A DNA stretch of 34,798 nt. Source: Anaerovibrio sp. GTDB lineage: Bacteria; Bacillota; Negativicutes; Selenomonadales; Selenomonadaceae. How positions within the stretch are numbered: the stretch's first letter is position 1; every line of letters starts with the position of its first letter. Under the pieces are notes generated by a model that saw only the letters and a program-made list of their open reading frames with translations, was not told where the DNA came from and did not search any database. Position numbers and translations under genes: made by a program. The stretch lies in contig NZ_JAILFV010000111.1 of the NCBI RefSeq assembly GCF_024697385.1, positions 1 through 34,798 of the forward strand. Reading direction: 5' to 3'. Positions 1 to 8,817 of this stretch are shown here, piece after piece.

Positions 1-317
1 ATTTTAGCTGACATCTGTGCCTTTCTTACATGGGGACAGGTCGCATCCACCATATTGAGTCCAAGGTCCTCAACACGCTTATATACCGAAGGTCCAACAC
101 CATGTGACCGTATAATTACGGTCCCTTCATTGACCTCATCCAGGGAATTTACCATTCCCACACCATTTTCTGCCAGCTTTGCAACCATTTGCGGATTATG
201 TATTATGGGCCCCAGAGTATTTGTAACCTGGTTGGGTTGTGCTGAATCCTCAGCAATCTGTATCGCCCTCTTGACCCCATAGCAAAATCCCAAATTTTCT
301 GCAAGGATTACTTCCAT
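1..317 (-). CDS. ispH: 4-hydroxy-3-methylbut-2-enyl diphosphate reductase (IspH/LytB), N-terminal part, cut by window edge
   Basis: This is the last enzyme of the MEP isoprenoid pathway. It reduces HMBPP to IPP and DMAPP with a [4Fe-4S] cluster. Translating the minus strand from the ATG at 315-317 gives about 105 residues beginning MEVILAENLGFCYGVKRAI. They contain the first cluster cysteine (C12 in GFCYGV), the TLGPIIHNPQMV segment, the IIRSHGV motif and the second cluster cysteine in VDATCPHV, all standard for the family. The rest lies left of position 1. It is the last visible gene of the rluB-to-ispH operon, about 70 bp after plsC. In many Bacillota IspH is fused to ribosomal protein S1 domains. 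Whether that holds here cannot be seen. Confidence 0.95.
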   Translation of the reverse strand, partial: MEVILAENLGFCYGVKRAIQIAEDSAQPNQVTNTLGPIIHNPQMVAKLAENGVGMVNSLDEVNEGTVIIRSHGVGPSVYKRVEDLGLNMVDATCPHVRKAQMSAK

Positions 318-385
318 ATATTTATCACCTAATAGGTTAATATTTTAAATATACTCAACATACTCAATCAGTATAACATTATTTT

Positions 386-988
386 TCAATATTGGCTATT
401 TATTTTTATTAAATTATCGATTTTATCCATAATTTTTTTTGAAAAATTTGCCAGCTCTTCCTTGTCATTATGCTTTCCCTCAAAATAAACCGGCTCGCCA
501 AAAATAATTTGCAGACGGGGCAGAAAGCCACCATTCTGGAAGATTTTGTTCGTGCCAATTATGGCTGTTGGCACCACCGGCACCTTGCCCATGGCCGCCA
601 AAAGTGCTACTCCTGACTCAGCCTTATGGGTTTTGCCATCCTTGCTCCTGGTCCCCTCAGGGAAAACTCCCAGGCAAAGGCCCTGCTTTAATATCCCCAA
701 CGCTGTTTTAATGGCACCCCTGTCTGCTGCACCGCGCTTTACCGGAAATGCATAGAGGTTGCGAATTATTACTCCGGCTATAGCAGGGCTGAAGAGCTCC
801 TCCTTGGCCATATAAGCAACAGGCCGCGGCATATAGGTGCCAACAACAGGAGGATCCCAGTTGCTCAAATGATTTGCCGCCATTATCATGCCACCTTCAA
901 GAGGGACATTTTCCCTGCCAACCACCCTTGGTCTGAACAATATTCCAAACAAAATAGTTAAAATAAATTTCAGTATACTGTAAAACAT
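386..988 (-). CDS. plsC: 1-acyl-sn-glycerol-3-phosphate acyltransferase (PlsC family)
   Basis: The protein acylates lysophosphatidic acid to phosphatidic acid at the inner membrane. It has about 200 residues with a hydrophobic N-terminus (residues 3-18). The catalytic NHxxxxD box is read as NHLSNWD (H40, D45), and the substrate-binding FPEGTR box lies at about 109-114. I place the start at the ATG at 986-988. The stop of cmk (TGA, 993-995) overlaps an AGGTGA ribosome binding site just upstream of it. A longer frame beginning at 1009 would overlap cmk and has no clear ribosome binding site. The cmk-plsC-ispH order is common in Clostridia and Negativicutes. The family is certain; the exact acyl preference is not visible. 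Confidence 0.93.
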   Translation of the reverse strand: MFYSILKFILTILFGILFRPRVVGRENVPLEGGMIMAANHLSNWDPPVVGTYMPRPVAYMAKEELFSPAIAGVIIRNLYAFPVKRGAADRGAIKTALGILKQGLCLGVFPEGTRSKDGKTHKAESGVALLAAMGKVPVVPTAIIGTNKIFQNGGFLPRLQIIFGEPVYFEGKHNDKEELANFSKKIMDKIDNLIKINSQY

Positions 989-992
989 TTTA

Positions 993-1649
993 TCACCTGC
1001 ATCTGTCAAGAATAGCCTGTACTACTTCATCAATGCTCATATCACTTGTATCAATCAGCTCAGCATCCTCTGCCTGTACCAAAGGGGATATTTCCCGCTC
1101 ACTGTCAGCCTTGTCCCTGGCAGCAATATCCTTTTTCAGCTGATCCATATCTACATCATAGCCCTTGGCTTTCATCTCATCATAACGCCTTTGGGCCCTT
1201 TCGGCAATTGAGGCTGTCAGGAACAGCTTTATATCGGCATTAGGCAGAACATTGGTGGCAATATCGCGACCATCCATGATTACTCCACCCTGAGTAGCCA
1301 TATTACGCTGCAGCTCCACTAATTTTTCCCTTACAGGTCTCAATGCGGCCACTTGAGAAACGATACCTGTCACCTCCGGGGTACGGATCTCCCCGGATAC
1401 ATCCTTGCCATCCACATATACAAAGGTTTTTCCTCCCTTGTATTCCAGCACCACGCTGATATCACTGACTATATCCACAATAAGCTCATCAGTCACTTCC
1501 TGATTTTGCTGCAAGGTTTTCCAGGCAACTGCCCTATACATTGCTCCGGTATCAATATATGTATATCCAAGACTCTTGGCTGCCAGCTGGGCAACAGTAC
1601 TCTTTCCGGCACCTGCAGGGCCATCTATTGCAACTACTAATTTTTTCAT
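993..1649 (-). CDS. cmk: cytidylate kinase
   Basis: The enzyme phosphorylates CMP and dCMP with ATP. The 218-residue length fits the family. The P-loop GPAGAGKS is at residues 10-17, IDTGAMYR (nucleotide monophosphate binding) follows, and the DGRD motif of CMP kinases is near residue 127. The gene sits 22 bp after aroA and is almost fused to plsC, whose ribosome binding site overlaps the cmk stop. It therefore looks co-transcribed within the 4961-to-1 operon. Confidence 0.96.
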   Translation of the reverse strand: MKKLVVAIDGPAGAGKSTVAQLAAKSLGYTYIDTGAMYRAVAWKTLQQNQEVTDELIVDIVSDISVVLEYKGGKTFVYVDGKDVSGEIRTPEVTGIVSQVAALRPVREKLVELQRNMATQGGVIMDGRDIATNVLPNADIKLFLTASIAERAQRRYDEMKAKGYDVDMDQLKKDIAARDKADSEREISPLVQAEDAELIDTSDMSIDEVVQAILDRCR

Positions 1650-1671
1650 GATCTTATCTCTCCAAATTATA

Positions 1672-2994
1672 TTATTTGTTCAGCAAATTATCCAGTTCAT
1701 CATAAAATCCCGGATAGGAAATAGCTATGCAATCCGGATTTACAATGGTCACCCCGGCACCGGCCATTCCAGCAATGGCTAGGCTCATAGCCATTCTATG
1801 GTCATCATGGCTGAAGCATTCGCCATTAACCGGAACGCTTCCTCCATGAATCACAAGGCCATCCTCCTGGCCGTCAATAACCCCACCCAGCTTGCCGAAC
1901 TGGGCACATATAGCTTCCAGGCGGTCTGTTTCCTTTACTCTAAGCTCTCCGGCACCGGTAATTATCGTATCCCCTTCAGCGAACATTGCCGCTACGGCAA
2001 TGACAGGTATCTCATCCACCAGCCGTGGAATAATATCGGCTCCAAAGGATGTTCCATGCAGCCTTGCATGTCGGACCCTGATATCCGCCACCGGCTCACC
2101 GCCACTTTTACGCTTATTGAGCATTGCCACATCTGCCCCCATAGCCTTCATCACATCGATTATCCCTGTTCTGGTATCATTGACTCCAACATTTTTCAGC
2201 AGGAGCTCACTGCCCGGAATGATTGATGCAGCCACCATCCAGAATGCCGCCGAGCTTATATCCCCCGGCACCACCAGTTCCTCAGGAGCTGTCATTGTTT
2301 CAGGTGGTTCAACTGTTATGCTGTTTCCATCATATTCCAGATTCACACCGAAGGCTTCCAGCATAAGCTCGGTATGATTTCTTGAAGGATATGGCTCTAC
2401 TACTGTTGTATTTCCCCGGGCAAAGAGCCCCGCCAACAGCACGGCTGATTTTACCTGGGCACTGGCCACCGGCATATCATAGGTAAACCCCTGCAAAGGT
2501 TCCTTGGGAGGAATGATGGCAATAGGCAATTTTGTATTCTCTCCCCGGGCAAAAATATTTGCCCCCATTTTCCTCAGGGGATTTATCACCCTCCCCATTG
2601 GCCGCTTATGTAATGAACTGTCACCGGTAAATACTGACATAAATCTCTGAGGAGCCAACATCCCCATCATGAGTCTCAATGTGGTACCTGAATTACCTGC
2701 ATCCAGGACTGTTTCCGGCTCCTGCAGTCCATGAAGGCCATTGCCCTGTACCACCAGCTCTGTATCTCCAAGGATATCGACCTTAGCCCCTAACGCCCTC
2801 ATTACACCTACCGTAGAGAGGCAATCTGCCGAAGGGAGGAAATTGGTGATATGAACTGGTGTGGTCCCTAATGCAGAAAACATAACCGCCCTATGGGAAA
2901 CAGATTTGTCTCCCGGTATAACGATTTCTCCTCTGAGTGCCTTCGTTGCAGGCCGTATTATTTTACTATCCACCTGATAAATCCCCCTATTCAT
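1672..2994 (-). CDS. aroA: 3-phosphoshikimate 1-carboxyvinyltransferase (EPSP synthase)
   Basis: The enzyme transfers enolpyruvate from PEP to shikimate-3-phosphate, the penultimate step to chorismate. Visible family motifs are GDKSVSHRAVMFSAL near residue 28, the DAGNSGTTLRL box, the catalytic-region DEIPVIAVAA and KETDRL, and the C-terminal DHRMAMSLA. The ATG at 2994 overlaps the stop of the upstream flavoprotein gene by 8 bp. A GTG at 2973 with AGGGGG about 9 nt upstream is an equally good or better start and would shorten the protein by seven residues. The residues that usually decide glyphosate class were not examined. Confidence 0.95.
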   Translation of the reverse strand: MNRGIYQVDSKIIRPATKALRGEIVIPGDKSVSHRAVMFSALGTTPVHITNFLPSADCLSTVGVMRALGAKVDILGDTELVVQGNGLHGLQEPETVLDAGNSGTTLRLMMGMLAPQRFMSVFTGDSSLHKRPMGRVINPLRKMGANIFARGENTKLPIAIIPPKEPLQGFTYDMPVASAQVKSAVLLAGLFARGNTTVVEPYPSRNHTELMLEAFGVNLEYDGNSITVEPPETMTAPEELVVPGDISSAAFWMVAASIIPGSELLLKNVGVNDTRTGIIDVMKAMGADVAMLNKRKSGGEPVADIRVRHARLHGTSFGADIIPRLVDEIPVIAVAAMFAEGDTIITGAGELRVKETDRLEAICAQFGKLGGVIDGQEDGLVIHGGSVPVNGECFSHDDHRMAMSLAIAGMAGAGVTIVNPDCIAISYPGFYDELDNLLNK

Positions 2995-4228
2995 TCCATA
3001 CGCACCAATTGCCTGCCGCAGCTCCCATGGAAAAAGCTGCCTGAAGATTGTAGCCTCCTGTAAAAGCGTCTACATCAACCACTTCTCCGGCAAAAAAAAG
3101 ATTTTTTATAAGCTTTGACTCCATTGTCTTCGGGTTAATTTCCTTTACGGATACTCCACCGGCAGTGACAATGGCTTCTGCAATAGGCCTGGTACCGGTT
3201 ACAGTCATCAGTAACCCCTTTAGGGCGGTTACCAGTCTATGACGCTCCTCCCTGGTCACAGAATTTACCATCCGATCAGCTGCCAGATATGCCGCATCCA
3301 ACACCGGGGCTATCAGCCTTCCTGGTAAAAGGTCCTTCATGGCATTTTTGATTTCCTTCCGCTGATATTTTTCAAAATCCCTGACTATTCTTGCATCCAG
3401 CTGCTCAAAGCTCAAGGCTGGCTTCAGGTCAAGCATCAGCTCCACAAAGCTCCCAGCGTCCAGCAGCTGTGCTGCTTCCCGGCTCAATGACAGGATTATT
3501 GGACCGCTGACCCCGAAGTGGGTAAACAGCATTTCCCCAAATTTTTCAGCCACCTTTTTCTCGTCAGCCATCAGGGTAATCTGCACATTTCTTAATGACA
3601 GGCCCTGTAAATCCTGCACCCATTCCTCCTCCAGTTCAAGAGGTATCAGGGATGGCAGCTGATTGATTACGGTATGGCCAATATTCTCTGCCATCCTATA
3701 ACCATCACCGGTAGAACCTGTCCCCGGGTAAGATGAACCACCGGTAGCCACAATGACAGCCTCTGCAGGGAATACAGTTTTATCCTCTGTTTTAACACCC
3801 GCAGCTACACCGTCTTCGATTATTATTTCCGAAACCCTTACCCCGGTGAGCAGCCTTATTCCCAGCTCATGAATGCGAAGTACCATTGCATTCACCGGGT
3901 CAGCCGCTTTGTCACTAACTGGAAATACGCGGCCACCTCGTTCCACCTTTGTCGGTACATCGATTCCATTAAAAAAATATTGTACATCCTCATTATCAAA
4001 GGCATGGATACAGCTATTCAGAAACTTGCCATTACCGGGAATGTTTTTAATGAGCTCAGGTATCTCAGCCGTATTTGTCAGATTACAGCGGCCCTTGCCG
4101 GTAATCAACATTTTCTTTCCGGGCTGCTTCATTTTTTCCAGAACAGTAACCTTCGCACCATTCTCTGCCGCTTTGATGGCAGCCATCATACCGGCAGGAC
4201 CGGCTCCTACCACAACAATATTATTCAT
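2987..4228 (-). CDS. NAD(P)/FAD-dependent oxidoreductase of the BaiN/YhiN (HI0933) family
   Basis: This is a flavoprotein of about 413 residues. Its N-terminus MNNIVVVGAGPAGMM is a canonical Rossmann GxGxxG dinucleotide-binding site. It is followed by the family-typical GKGRCNLTN, an ATGGSSYPGTGSTGDGY segment and a C-terminal FAGEVVDVDAFTGGYNLQ that closes the FAD site. The start at 4228 is preferred over an upstream in-frame codon at 4279 because the Rossmann strand begins there. It overlaps the rluB stop by 8 bp and has GGAGGG upstream. Members are often annotated as BaiN by homology to a bile-acid enzyme, but the physiological substrate is unknown in most bacteria. The conserved neighbourhood (rluB, aroA, cmk) suggests a housekeeping role, and I infer no bile-acid function. 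Confidence 0.9.
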   Translation of the reverse strand: MNNIVVVGAGPAGMMAAIKAAENGAKVTVLEKMKQPGKKMLITGKGRCNLTNTAEIPELIKNIPGNGKFLNSCIHAFDNEDVQYFFNGIDVPTKVERGGRVFPVSDKAADPVNAMVLRIHELGIRLLTGVRVSEIIIEDGVAAGVKTEDKTVFPAEAVIVATGGSSYPGTGSTGDGYRMAENIGHTVINQLPSLIPLELEEEWVQDLQGLSLRNVQITLMADEKKVAEKFGEMLFTHFGVSGPIILSLSREAAQLLDAGSFVELMLDLKPALSFEQLDARIVRDFEKYQRKEIKNAMKDLLPGRLIAPVLDAAYLAADRMVNSVTREERHRLVTALKGLLMTVTGTRPIAEAIVTAGGVSVKEINPKTMESKLIKNLFFAGEVVDVDAFTGGYNLQAAFSMGAAAGNWCVWNE

Positions 4229-4961
4229 TATTTTTTCCCGGCCCTCCTGCAATATGTCTAAGCCCTGCCACCTCATCACCTGTAAGCTCCCGATATTTTC
4301 CCCGGGATACTCCCACCAATGTCAGGCCGGCAAAGGCAGTTCTTTTTAATGCCAGCACATCATGACCTACGGCCGAAAACATTCTCCTTACCTGACGGTT
4401 GCGCCCCTCATGTATGGTTATCTGAATCCGTGACCAATTTCCTTTTTCATTATATTCCAAAAACCTGACCTCAGCCGGTGCGGTGATACCATCCTCCAGC
4501 ATTATCCCGGTACGGAGTTTCTGAAGCACTTCCCCCATTACCGTTCCCTTCACCTTGGCCAGATAGGTTTTATTGACCTCATAGCGGGGATGAAGGAGCC
4601 CATTCATCAGCTCCCCGTCATTGGTAAGCAGTAAAAGTCCCTCTGTATCATAATCAAGACGGCCTATTGGATATATATATTCATTGACCTCAGGCAACAA
4701 TTCAATAACAGTCCTGCGCCCACGATCATCCCTGACTGTACTCAGATACCCTTTGGGCTTGTTCAATAAAAAATACAGCCGTGGCTGCTTCCTGTTTATT
4801 GCAACTCCATCTATTAAAATTTCATCATTATCATCTGCCTGTACTCCAAGCTCACTAACTACCCTGCCATTTAGGGTTACCCTGCCGGCAAGGATAAGTT
4901 TTTCTGCCTCTCGACGGGAGGCAGCACCAGCACGACTGATCAGCTTTTGTATCCTTTCCAT
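4221..4961 (-). CDS. rluB: 23S rRNA pseudouridine synthase, RluB/RsuA family
   Basis: The protein isomerises a uridine in large-subunit rRNA to pseudouridine. It has about 246 residues. The N-terminal S4 RNA-binding domain (IQKLISRAGAASRREAEKLI) is followed by the RsuA-family catalytic core, with the catalytic aspartate in GRLDYDTEGLLLL (about D103) and a C-terminal EGRNRQVRRM. The ATG at 4961 is chosen because AAGGAG lies 10 nt upstream. An in-frame GTG at 4970 abuts that site too closely. It is the first gene of the minus-strand operon running to ispH. Confidence 0.92.
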   Translation of the reverse strand: MERIQKLISRAGAASRREAEKLILAGRVTLNGRVVSELGVQADDNDEILIDGVAINRKQPRLYFLLNKPKGYLSTVRDDRGRRTVIELLPEVNEYIYPIGRLDYDTEGLLLLTNDGELMNGLLHPRYEVNKTYLAKVKGTVMGEVLQKLRTGIMLEDGITAPAEVRFLEYNEKGNWSRIQITIHEGRNRQVRRMFSAVGHDVLALKRTAFAGLTLVGVSRGKYRELTGDEVAGLRHIAGGPGKNNE

Positions 4962-5017
4962 TTGTCGCACACTCCTTCATGTTAATTAAAACATATGCCC
5001 CCCTGACTGTCTAGCGT

Positions 5018-5047
5018 TTTATGTTGTATGCTATCCTACAGTGTCAA
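5018..5047 (-). promoter_or_regulatory. putative promoter of the rluB-ispH operon
   Basis: On the minus strand a perfect TTGACA (-35, plus 5042-5047) is followed 18 bp later by CATAAA (-10, plus 5018-5023). The rest of 4962-5256, a 295-bp divergent gap to the U32 gene, shows AT-rich sequence without other recognisable sites. Confidence 0.4.
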
Positions 5048-5256
5048 CAGAAAAATCCCCCCATGGCTGCAAACAGCTAAAAAATTCCCTCCCTTAAACT
5101 TCCCGAAAACAGCTGCCTATGGTCTGTTTCATTACATCCTATGGCATTAACTATCTACTACTTTATTATTTATACAAAAATTGTTATACTATAAAATGGT
5201 ATGCAAATTTATAATTGAAAGCCAAAAATATCTTACATAAAAGGAGTAACAATATA

Positions 5257-7206
5257 ATGATTTTAAATCGTAAATCCGTTGAGCTTTTAGCACCTGCCGG
5301 CAATTGGGATGCCCTTGTCGCTGCAGTAGAAGCCGGTGCTGACGCTGTGTATTTGGGCGGTAAGCACTTCAATATGAGAATGCACCGCAACAAGGATACA
5401 AATTTTGATGATGAAATGCTGAAAAAGGCGATTGAATACACCCATGCCCACGATGTAAGGCTCTATATAACCCTTAATAATCTCATAAGTGTTGATGAGG
5501 TTGAGCCACTAAAAAAATATTTGGCTTATCTAAACGAAATACGCCCTGATGCCATTCTGGTCCAGGATTTTGCCGTATTGGAAATCACCAGGGAAATGGG
5601 AATAGATATCCCCCTGCACACTTCCGTAATGATGAACACCCACAATGAGCATGCCATCAAAAAACTGAAGGAATATGGCATTACCCGCATTGTTGTAGGC
5701 AGGGAAATGACCTTGTCGGAAATGTCACTGTTCAAGGAACGCACCGGTTTGGAAATCGAATATTTCATGCATGGTGACATGTGCATTGCCGAAAGTGGTC
5801 AGTGCATCCACTCCGGCGTAGTATTTGGGCAGAGTGGCAACCGTGGCCGTTGTCTCAAGCCTTGCCGGTGGCCATATAAATTGATTGACGAAAAAACAGG
5901 AGAGCTTCTCGATCCGGACGATCAGCACGATTACAAGCTTGCCCTTAACGATATGTGCATGTACCGTAATATTCCGGAGCTTATACAGGCAGGAGTATTC
6001 TCCTTTAAAATCGAAGGGCGTATGCGTCCGGCCGATTTTATACGCCGCATTGTTTCCACCTATCGCAGGGCTATTGACAATTATATTGCCGATCCTTTTG
6101 GCTACCAGGTAAATGAGGAGGACTGGCAGGATTTATATAAGAACCGTGCCCGGAATTTCACCACAGCCTTCGCCCTGGGACAACCCGATGCCAGTGATAT
6201 TGGTTTTGACGGGTCCCGCGAGCCACGCTTCTTCAGTGAAGCTGTGGAAGAGGCCGGCTTCCAGGATGAAATTCTCAAATCCGAACCCGCTATCGCAAAG
6301 GAAAATCCTGCAAAGCGCTTGTTATCAGTACAGGTCTCTGATATTGACAGTGTAGAGGCTGCATGTAAAAACGGTGCAGATATAGTATATCTTTCCGGTG
6401 AGGTGTTTAAACCTAAAAAGCCATGGTCCATCAAGGATGTTGAAAAAGCTATAGCCATTGGCAGAAAAACTGACACAAAAATTGTAATCAGCACGCCCCG
6501 CACCACCATGCGTCGGGAATGTGGTGAGCTGGAGCAATATCTGCATGCCATAAACAGCCTGAATCCCGACGGCATAATGGTCAGCAACCTGGGCTCCCTG
6601 AAGCTGGCCCAGGAACACACCAAGCTTCCTGTCCAGGCAGATTTTTCCTTCAATCTTTTCAACCACATGGCAGCCAGCTTTATGAAGAAAAACGGCATAA
6701 AGATGGCCACTGCCTCCCTGGAGCTTTCCTTTGGACAGCTGCGAAAGCTGGTGGAAAATTCGCCTCTGCCAATAGAGGTCATTGTGCATGGCTCCTACGA
6801 ATCAATGATTTGTGACCATAATTTTGCCGGAATGATTCTGCCATACAAGCATTTGGTGAATCCGGAATTCGTAAATCGTCACTATGCGCTGAAGGACAAG
6901 GTAGGAGGCATTCATTCCCTGCGCATGGACCAGTTCAACCGCAACCATATACTATTCACCAAGGATTTATGCTACTATCCTTATCTGGATAAATTTAACG
7001 GTATTGGTGCTTTCCGTATTGAAGCCAAGGATTATTCCCCAGAACTCACAGCAAGCCTGACAGCGGCTTACCGCAAGGCACTGGATAACCTTGACAATGG
7101 CAAGCCTCACTTTGATGAAGCTGTGTTCAGGGAGCTGCAGGAATCAGGGCCGCGCCAGCTTGGTATTGGCGTCTACCGCTTCCGCCAGTCACAGGATTCT
7201 CTGTAA
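5257..7206 (+). CDS. U32-family protein, likely tRNA/rRNA hydroxylation enzyme (TrhP/RlhA type)
   Basis: The protein has about 649 residues. It starts at the ATG at 5257, behind AAGGAG. The N-terminal domain VELLAPAGNWDALVAAVEAGADAVYLGG is typical of U32 proteins, and the U32 signature reads EYFMHGDMCIAESGQC. Four cysteines (about C176, C183, C199, C203) match the pattern seen in TrhP/RlhA-type members. After about residue 350 a second, degenerate U32-like repeat begins (LLSVQVSDIDSVEAACKNGADIVYLSG). The E. coli relatives RlhA (653 aa, 23S rRNA hydroxycytidine) and TrhP (tRNA hydroxyuridine) are prephenate-linked RNA hydroxylases; the old peptidase name is probably misleading. The length favours the two-domain RlhA-like class, but the substrate RNA cannot be decided from sequence alone. 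Confidence 0.85.
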   Translation: MILNRKSVELLAPAGNWDALVAAVEAGADAVYLGGKHFNMRMHRNKDTNFDDEMLKKAIEYTHAHDVRLYITLNNLISVDEVEPLKKYLAYLNEIRPDAILVQDFAVLEITREMGIDIPLHTSVMMNTHNEHAIKKLKEYGITRIVVGREMTLSEMSLFKERTGLEIEYFMHGDMCIAESGQCIHSGVVFGQSGNRGRCLKPCRWPYKLIDEKTGELLDPDDQHDYKLALNDMCMYRNIPELIQAGVFSFKIEGRMRPADFIRRIVSTYRRAIDNYIADPFGYQVNEEDWQDLYKNRARNFTTAFALGQPDASDIGFDGSREPRFFSEAVEEAGFQDEILKSEPAIAKENPAKRLLSVQVSDIDSVEAACKNGADIVYLSGEVFKPKKPWSIKDVEKAIAIGRKTDTKIVISTPRTTMRRECGELEQYLHAINSLNPDGIMVSNLGSLKLAQEHTKLPVQADFSFNLFNHMAASFMKKNGIKMATASLELSFGQLRKLVENSPLPIEVIVHGSYESMICDHNFAGMILPYKHLVNPEFVNRHYALKDKVGGIHSLRMDQFNRNHILFTKDLCYYPYLDKFNGIGAFRIEAKDYSPELTASLTAAYRKALDNLDNGKPHFDEAVFRELQESGPRQLGIGVYRFRQSQDSL

Positions 7207-7264
7207 TATAATGCTGTAATGCCAAATAGTATCGGCAAAAAAAGGGAACATCCTTCCCCCCATT

Positions 7265-7396
7265 TTATAACGCCATTGTTCAAATTTTTCTTTTAAAAAA
7301 GAAAAATCTTCCAAATTAGCGTTTCAACGAGGTGGGAAATATGCTCACCACCTGTTAAAGATTGTCCCCCCACCTATAGAGGAAGGGGACATCTTA
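7265..7396. repeat. structured intergenic repeat, copy 1 (about 132 bp)
   Basis: This segment between the U32 gene and the aminotransferase gene matches 34662-34794 closely over its whole length. Three nested or adjacent hairpins are visible. One is a long arm closed by AACGC/GCGTT containing ATTTTTCTT/AAGAAAAAT. The second has the stem AGGTGG/CCACCT. The third is CCCC, then CCT/AGG, then GGGG. No coding potential is apparent. Its distribution outside the window is unknown. Confidence 0.85.
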
Positions 7397-7429
7397 CACC
7401 AAGTTATAATAGTTTAGGAGATGCTGAAT

Positions 7430-8728
7430 ATGTCACTTGAAAAGCCTATCGGCCCAGAAGCCATTCTTGAAAAGAAGAAGAAATACATTATGCCCTGCCT
7501 GGCACACTTTTATAAGGAACCACGACAGTTTGTAAAGGGTGAAATGCAATATCTGTTTGACAGTGAGGGCAGGAAATATCTGGACTGCTTCGCTGGTGTG
7601 TCTGTAATCAACTGTGGTCACTGCAATCCGGAAATCAATGCAGAAGTCGTAAAACAGGTGCAGTCACTTCAGCATGTATGTAATGTCTACCTCACTGAAA
7701 ACTTTGTTAACCTGGCAGAAAAGCTGGCCCAGGTGACACCGGGTGATTTACAGAAAACCTTCTTCTGTTCTACTGGAACCGAAGCAAATGAAGGTGCCAT
7801 GCTTCTGGCATCCATATACACCGGCAATGATGAATTTATCAGTCTCAGAAACGGACTGCATGGCCGCACCAAGCTGACCATGAGTGTTACCGGTATTCAG
7901 ATGTGGCGTACCGACCCACACCCTTGTGGAGGAATTCATTTTGCGCCCAATGCTTATTGTTATCGTTGCCCTTTGGGGAAAAAATATCCTGAATGCGATC
8001 TGGCTTGTGCCAATGCAGTAGAGGATATTATCAAGACCTCCACCAGCGGACATCCGGCGGCTCTGATTGCTGAATCAATCCAGGGAAATGCAGGAATCAT
8101 TACCCCACCAAAGGGATATTTTAAGCGTGTCAAGGAAATATTGGAACATTACGGTGCGCTGCTTATTATTGATGAGGTTCAAACCGGTTTTGCCCGTACC
8201 GGAAAGATGTTTGCCATCCAAAATTATGATGTTGTTCCAGATATTATGACCATGGCTAAGGCCTTGGGTAATGGTGCACCTATCTCAGCCTTTACTGCCT
8301 CAGCAAAAATAGCTGATACCTACACCAAGCCGGGAGCGTCCACCCTGGGCGGAAATCCTGTATCATCAATGGCCGGTATCGGTGTGCTGAATTATATTGA
8401 AAAGCATAATCTGCTTAAAAATGCCCAGGAACGCGGCCAACAGCTCTATAACGGTCTTAAGGAGCTTCAGTCCAAGCATCCTGTAATTGGGGACATCCGT
8501 GGACTGGGACTGATGCGTGGTGCTGAATTCGTACACAGCGACAAGAGCCCGGCAGCAGATGAATTGGATCAGGTCCTCGAAGAAATGAAAAACCGGGGCT
8601 TTATTATCGGCAAAAACGGTATAGCAAGAAATGTCATGGCTTTCCAGCCTCCACTGGTAATTACGGCTCAGGATATTGACAATGTACTTAACAATTTGGA
8701 TGATGTATTGACAAAAATCATAAAATAA
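7430..8728 (+). CDS. class III (AGXT2/GABA-type) PLP aminotransferase
   Basis: A fold-type I aminotransferase of about 432 residues. Seen motifs are the cofactor-phosphate region STGTEANEGAMLLA, the PLP-stacking and aspartate region LLIIDEVQTGFARTG, and the Schiff-base lysine in MAKALGNGAPISAF. A cysteine-rich insert (CYRCPLGKKYPECDLAC) is typical of alanine-glyoxylate 2-like and omega-amino-acid aminotransferases of Bacillota. The start at 7430 has AGGAG 9 nt upstream; an in-frame ATG at 7421 touches that site. TATAAT at 7405-7410 may be a -10 element, without a good -35. The substrate is not determined; beta-alanine, GABA or alanine/glyoxylate are all possible. Confidence 0.88.
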   Translation: MSLEKPIGPEAILEKKKKYIMPCLAHFYKEPRQFVKGEMQYLFDSEGRKYLDCFAGVSVINCGHCNPEINAEVVKQVQSLQHVCNVYLTENFVNLAEKLAQVTPGDLQKTFFCSTGTEANEGAMLLASIYTGNDEFISLRNGLHGRTKLTMSVTGIQMWRTDPHPCGGIHFAPNAYCYRCPLGKKYPECDLACANAVEDIIKTSTSGHPAALIAESIQGNAGIITPPKGYFKRVKEILEHYGALLIIDEVQTGFARTGKMFAIQNYDVVPDIMTMAKALGNGAPISAFTASAKIADTYTKPGASTLGGNPVSSMAGIGVLNYIEKHNLLKNAQERGQQLYNGLKELQSKHPVIGDIRGLGLMRGAEFVHSDKSPAADELDQVLEEMKNRGFIIGKNGIARNVMAFQPPLVITAQDIDNVLNNLDDVLTKIIK

Positions 8729-8753
8729 TGCTTAAATCACCTTATGATTGACG

Positions 8754-8795
8754 GCACAAAAAAGCAGGAGCCCTACGCTTCTGCTTTTTTTGTGC
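8754..8795. terminator. bidirectional intrinsic terminator
   Basis: The stem GCACAAAAAAGCAG/CTGCTTTTTTTGTGC, with a small inner AG/CT pairing, sits between the convergent aminotransferase (+) and FIST-GGDEF (-) genes. T-runs occur on both strands. Confidence 0.85.
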
Positions 8796-8817
8796 TTATT
8801 TTCACCCTGCCATCAGG

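Noticed and set aside
55..282. Plus-strand ORF at the left edge
   Set aside because: It is a shadow of ispH, whose conserved Fe-S motifs are on the minus strand.
5257..7206. Annotation as a secreted collagenase or peptidase
   Set aside because: The U32 peptidase label is historical. The protein has no signal peptide and has the four-cysteine pattern of RNA-hydroxylation members.
7237..7260. Terminator for the U32 gene (GGGAA/TTCCC hairpin)
   Set aside because: It has no T-run after the stem. The structure is weak and adjoins the repeat.
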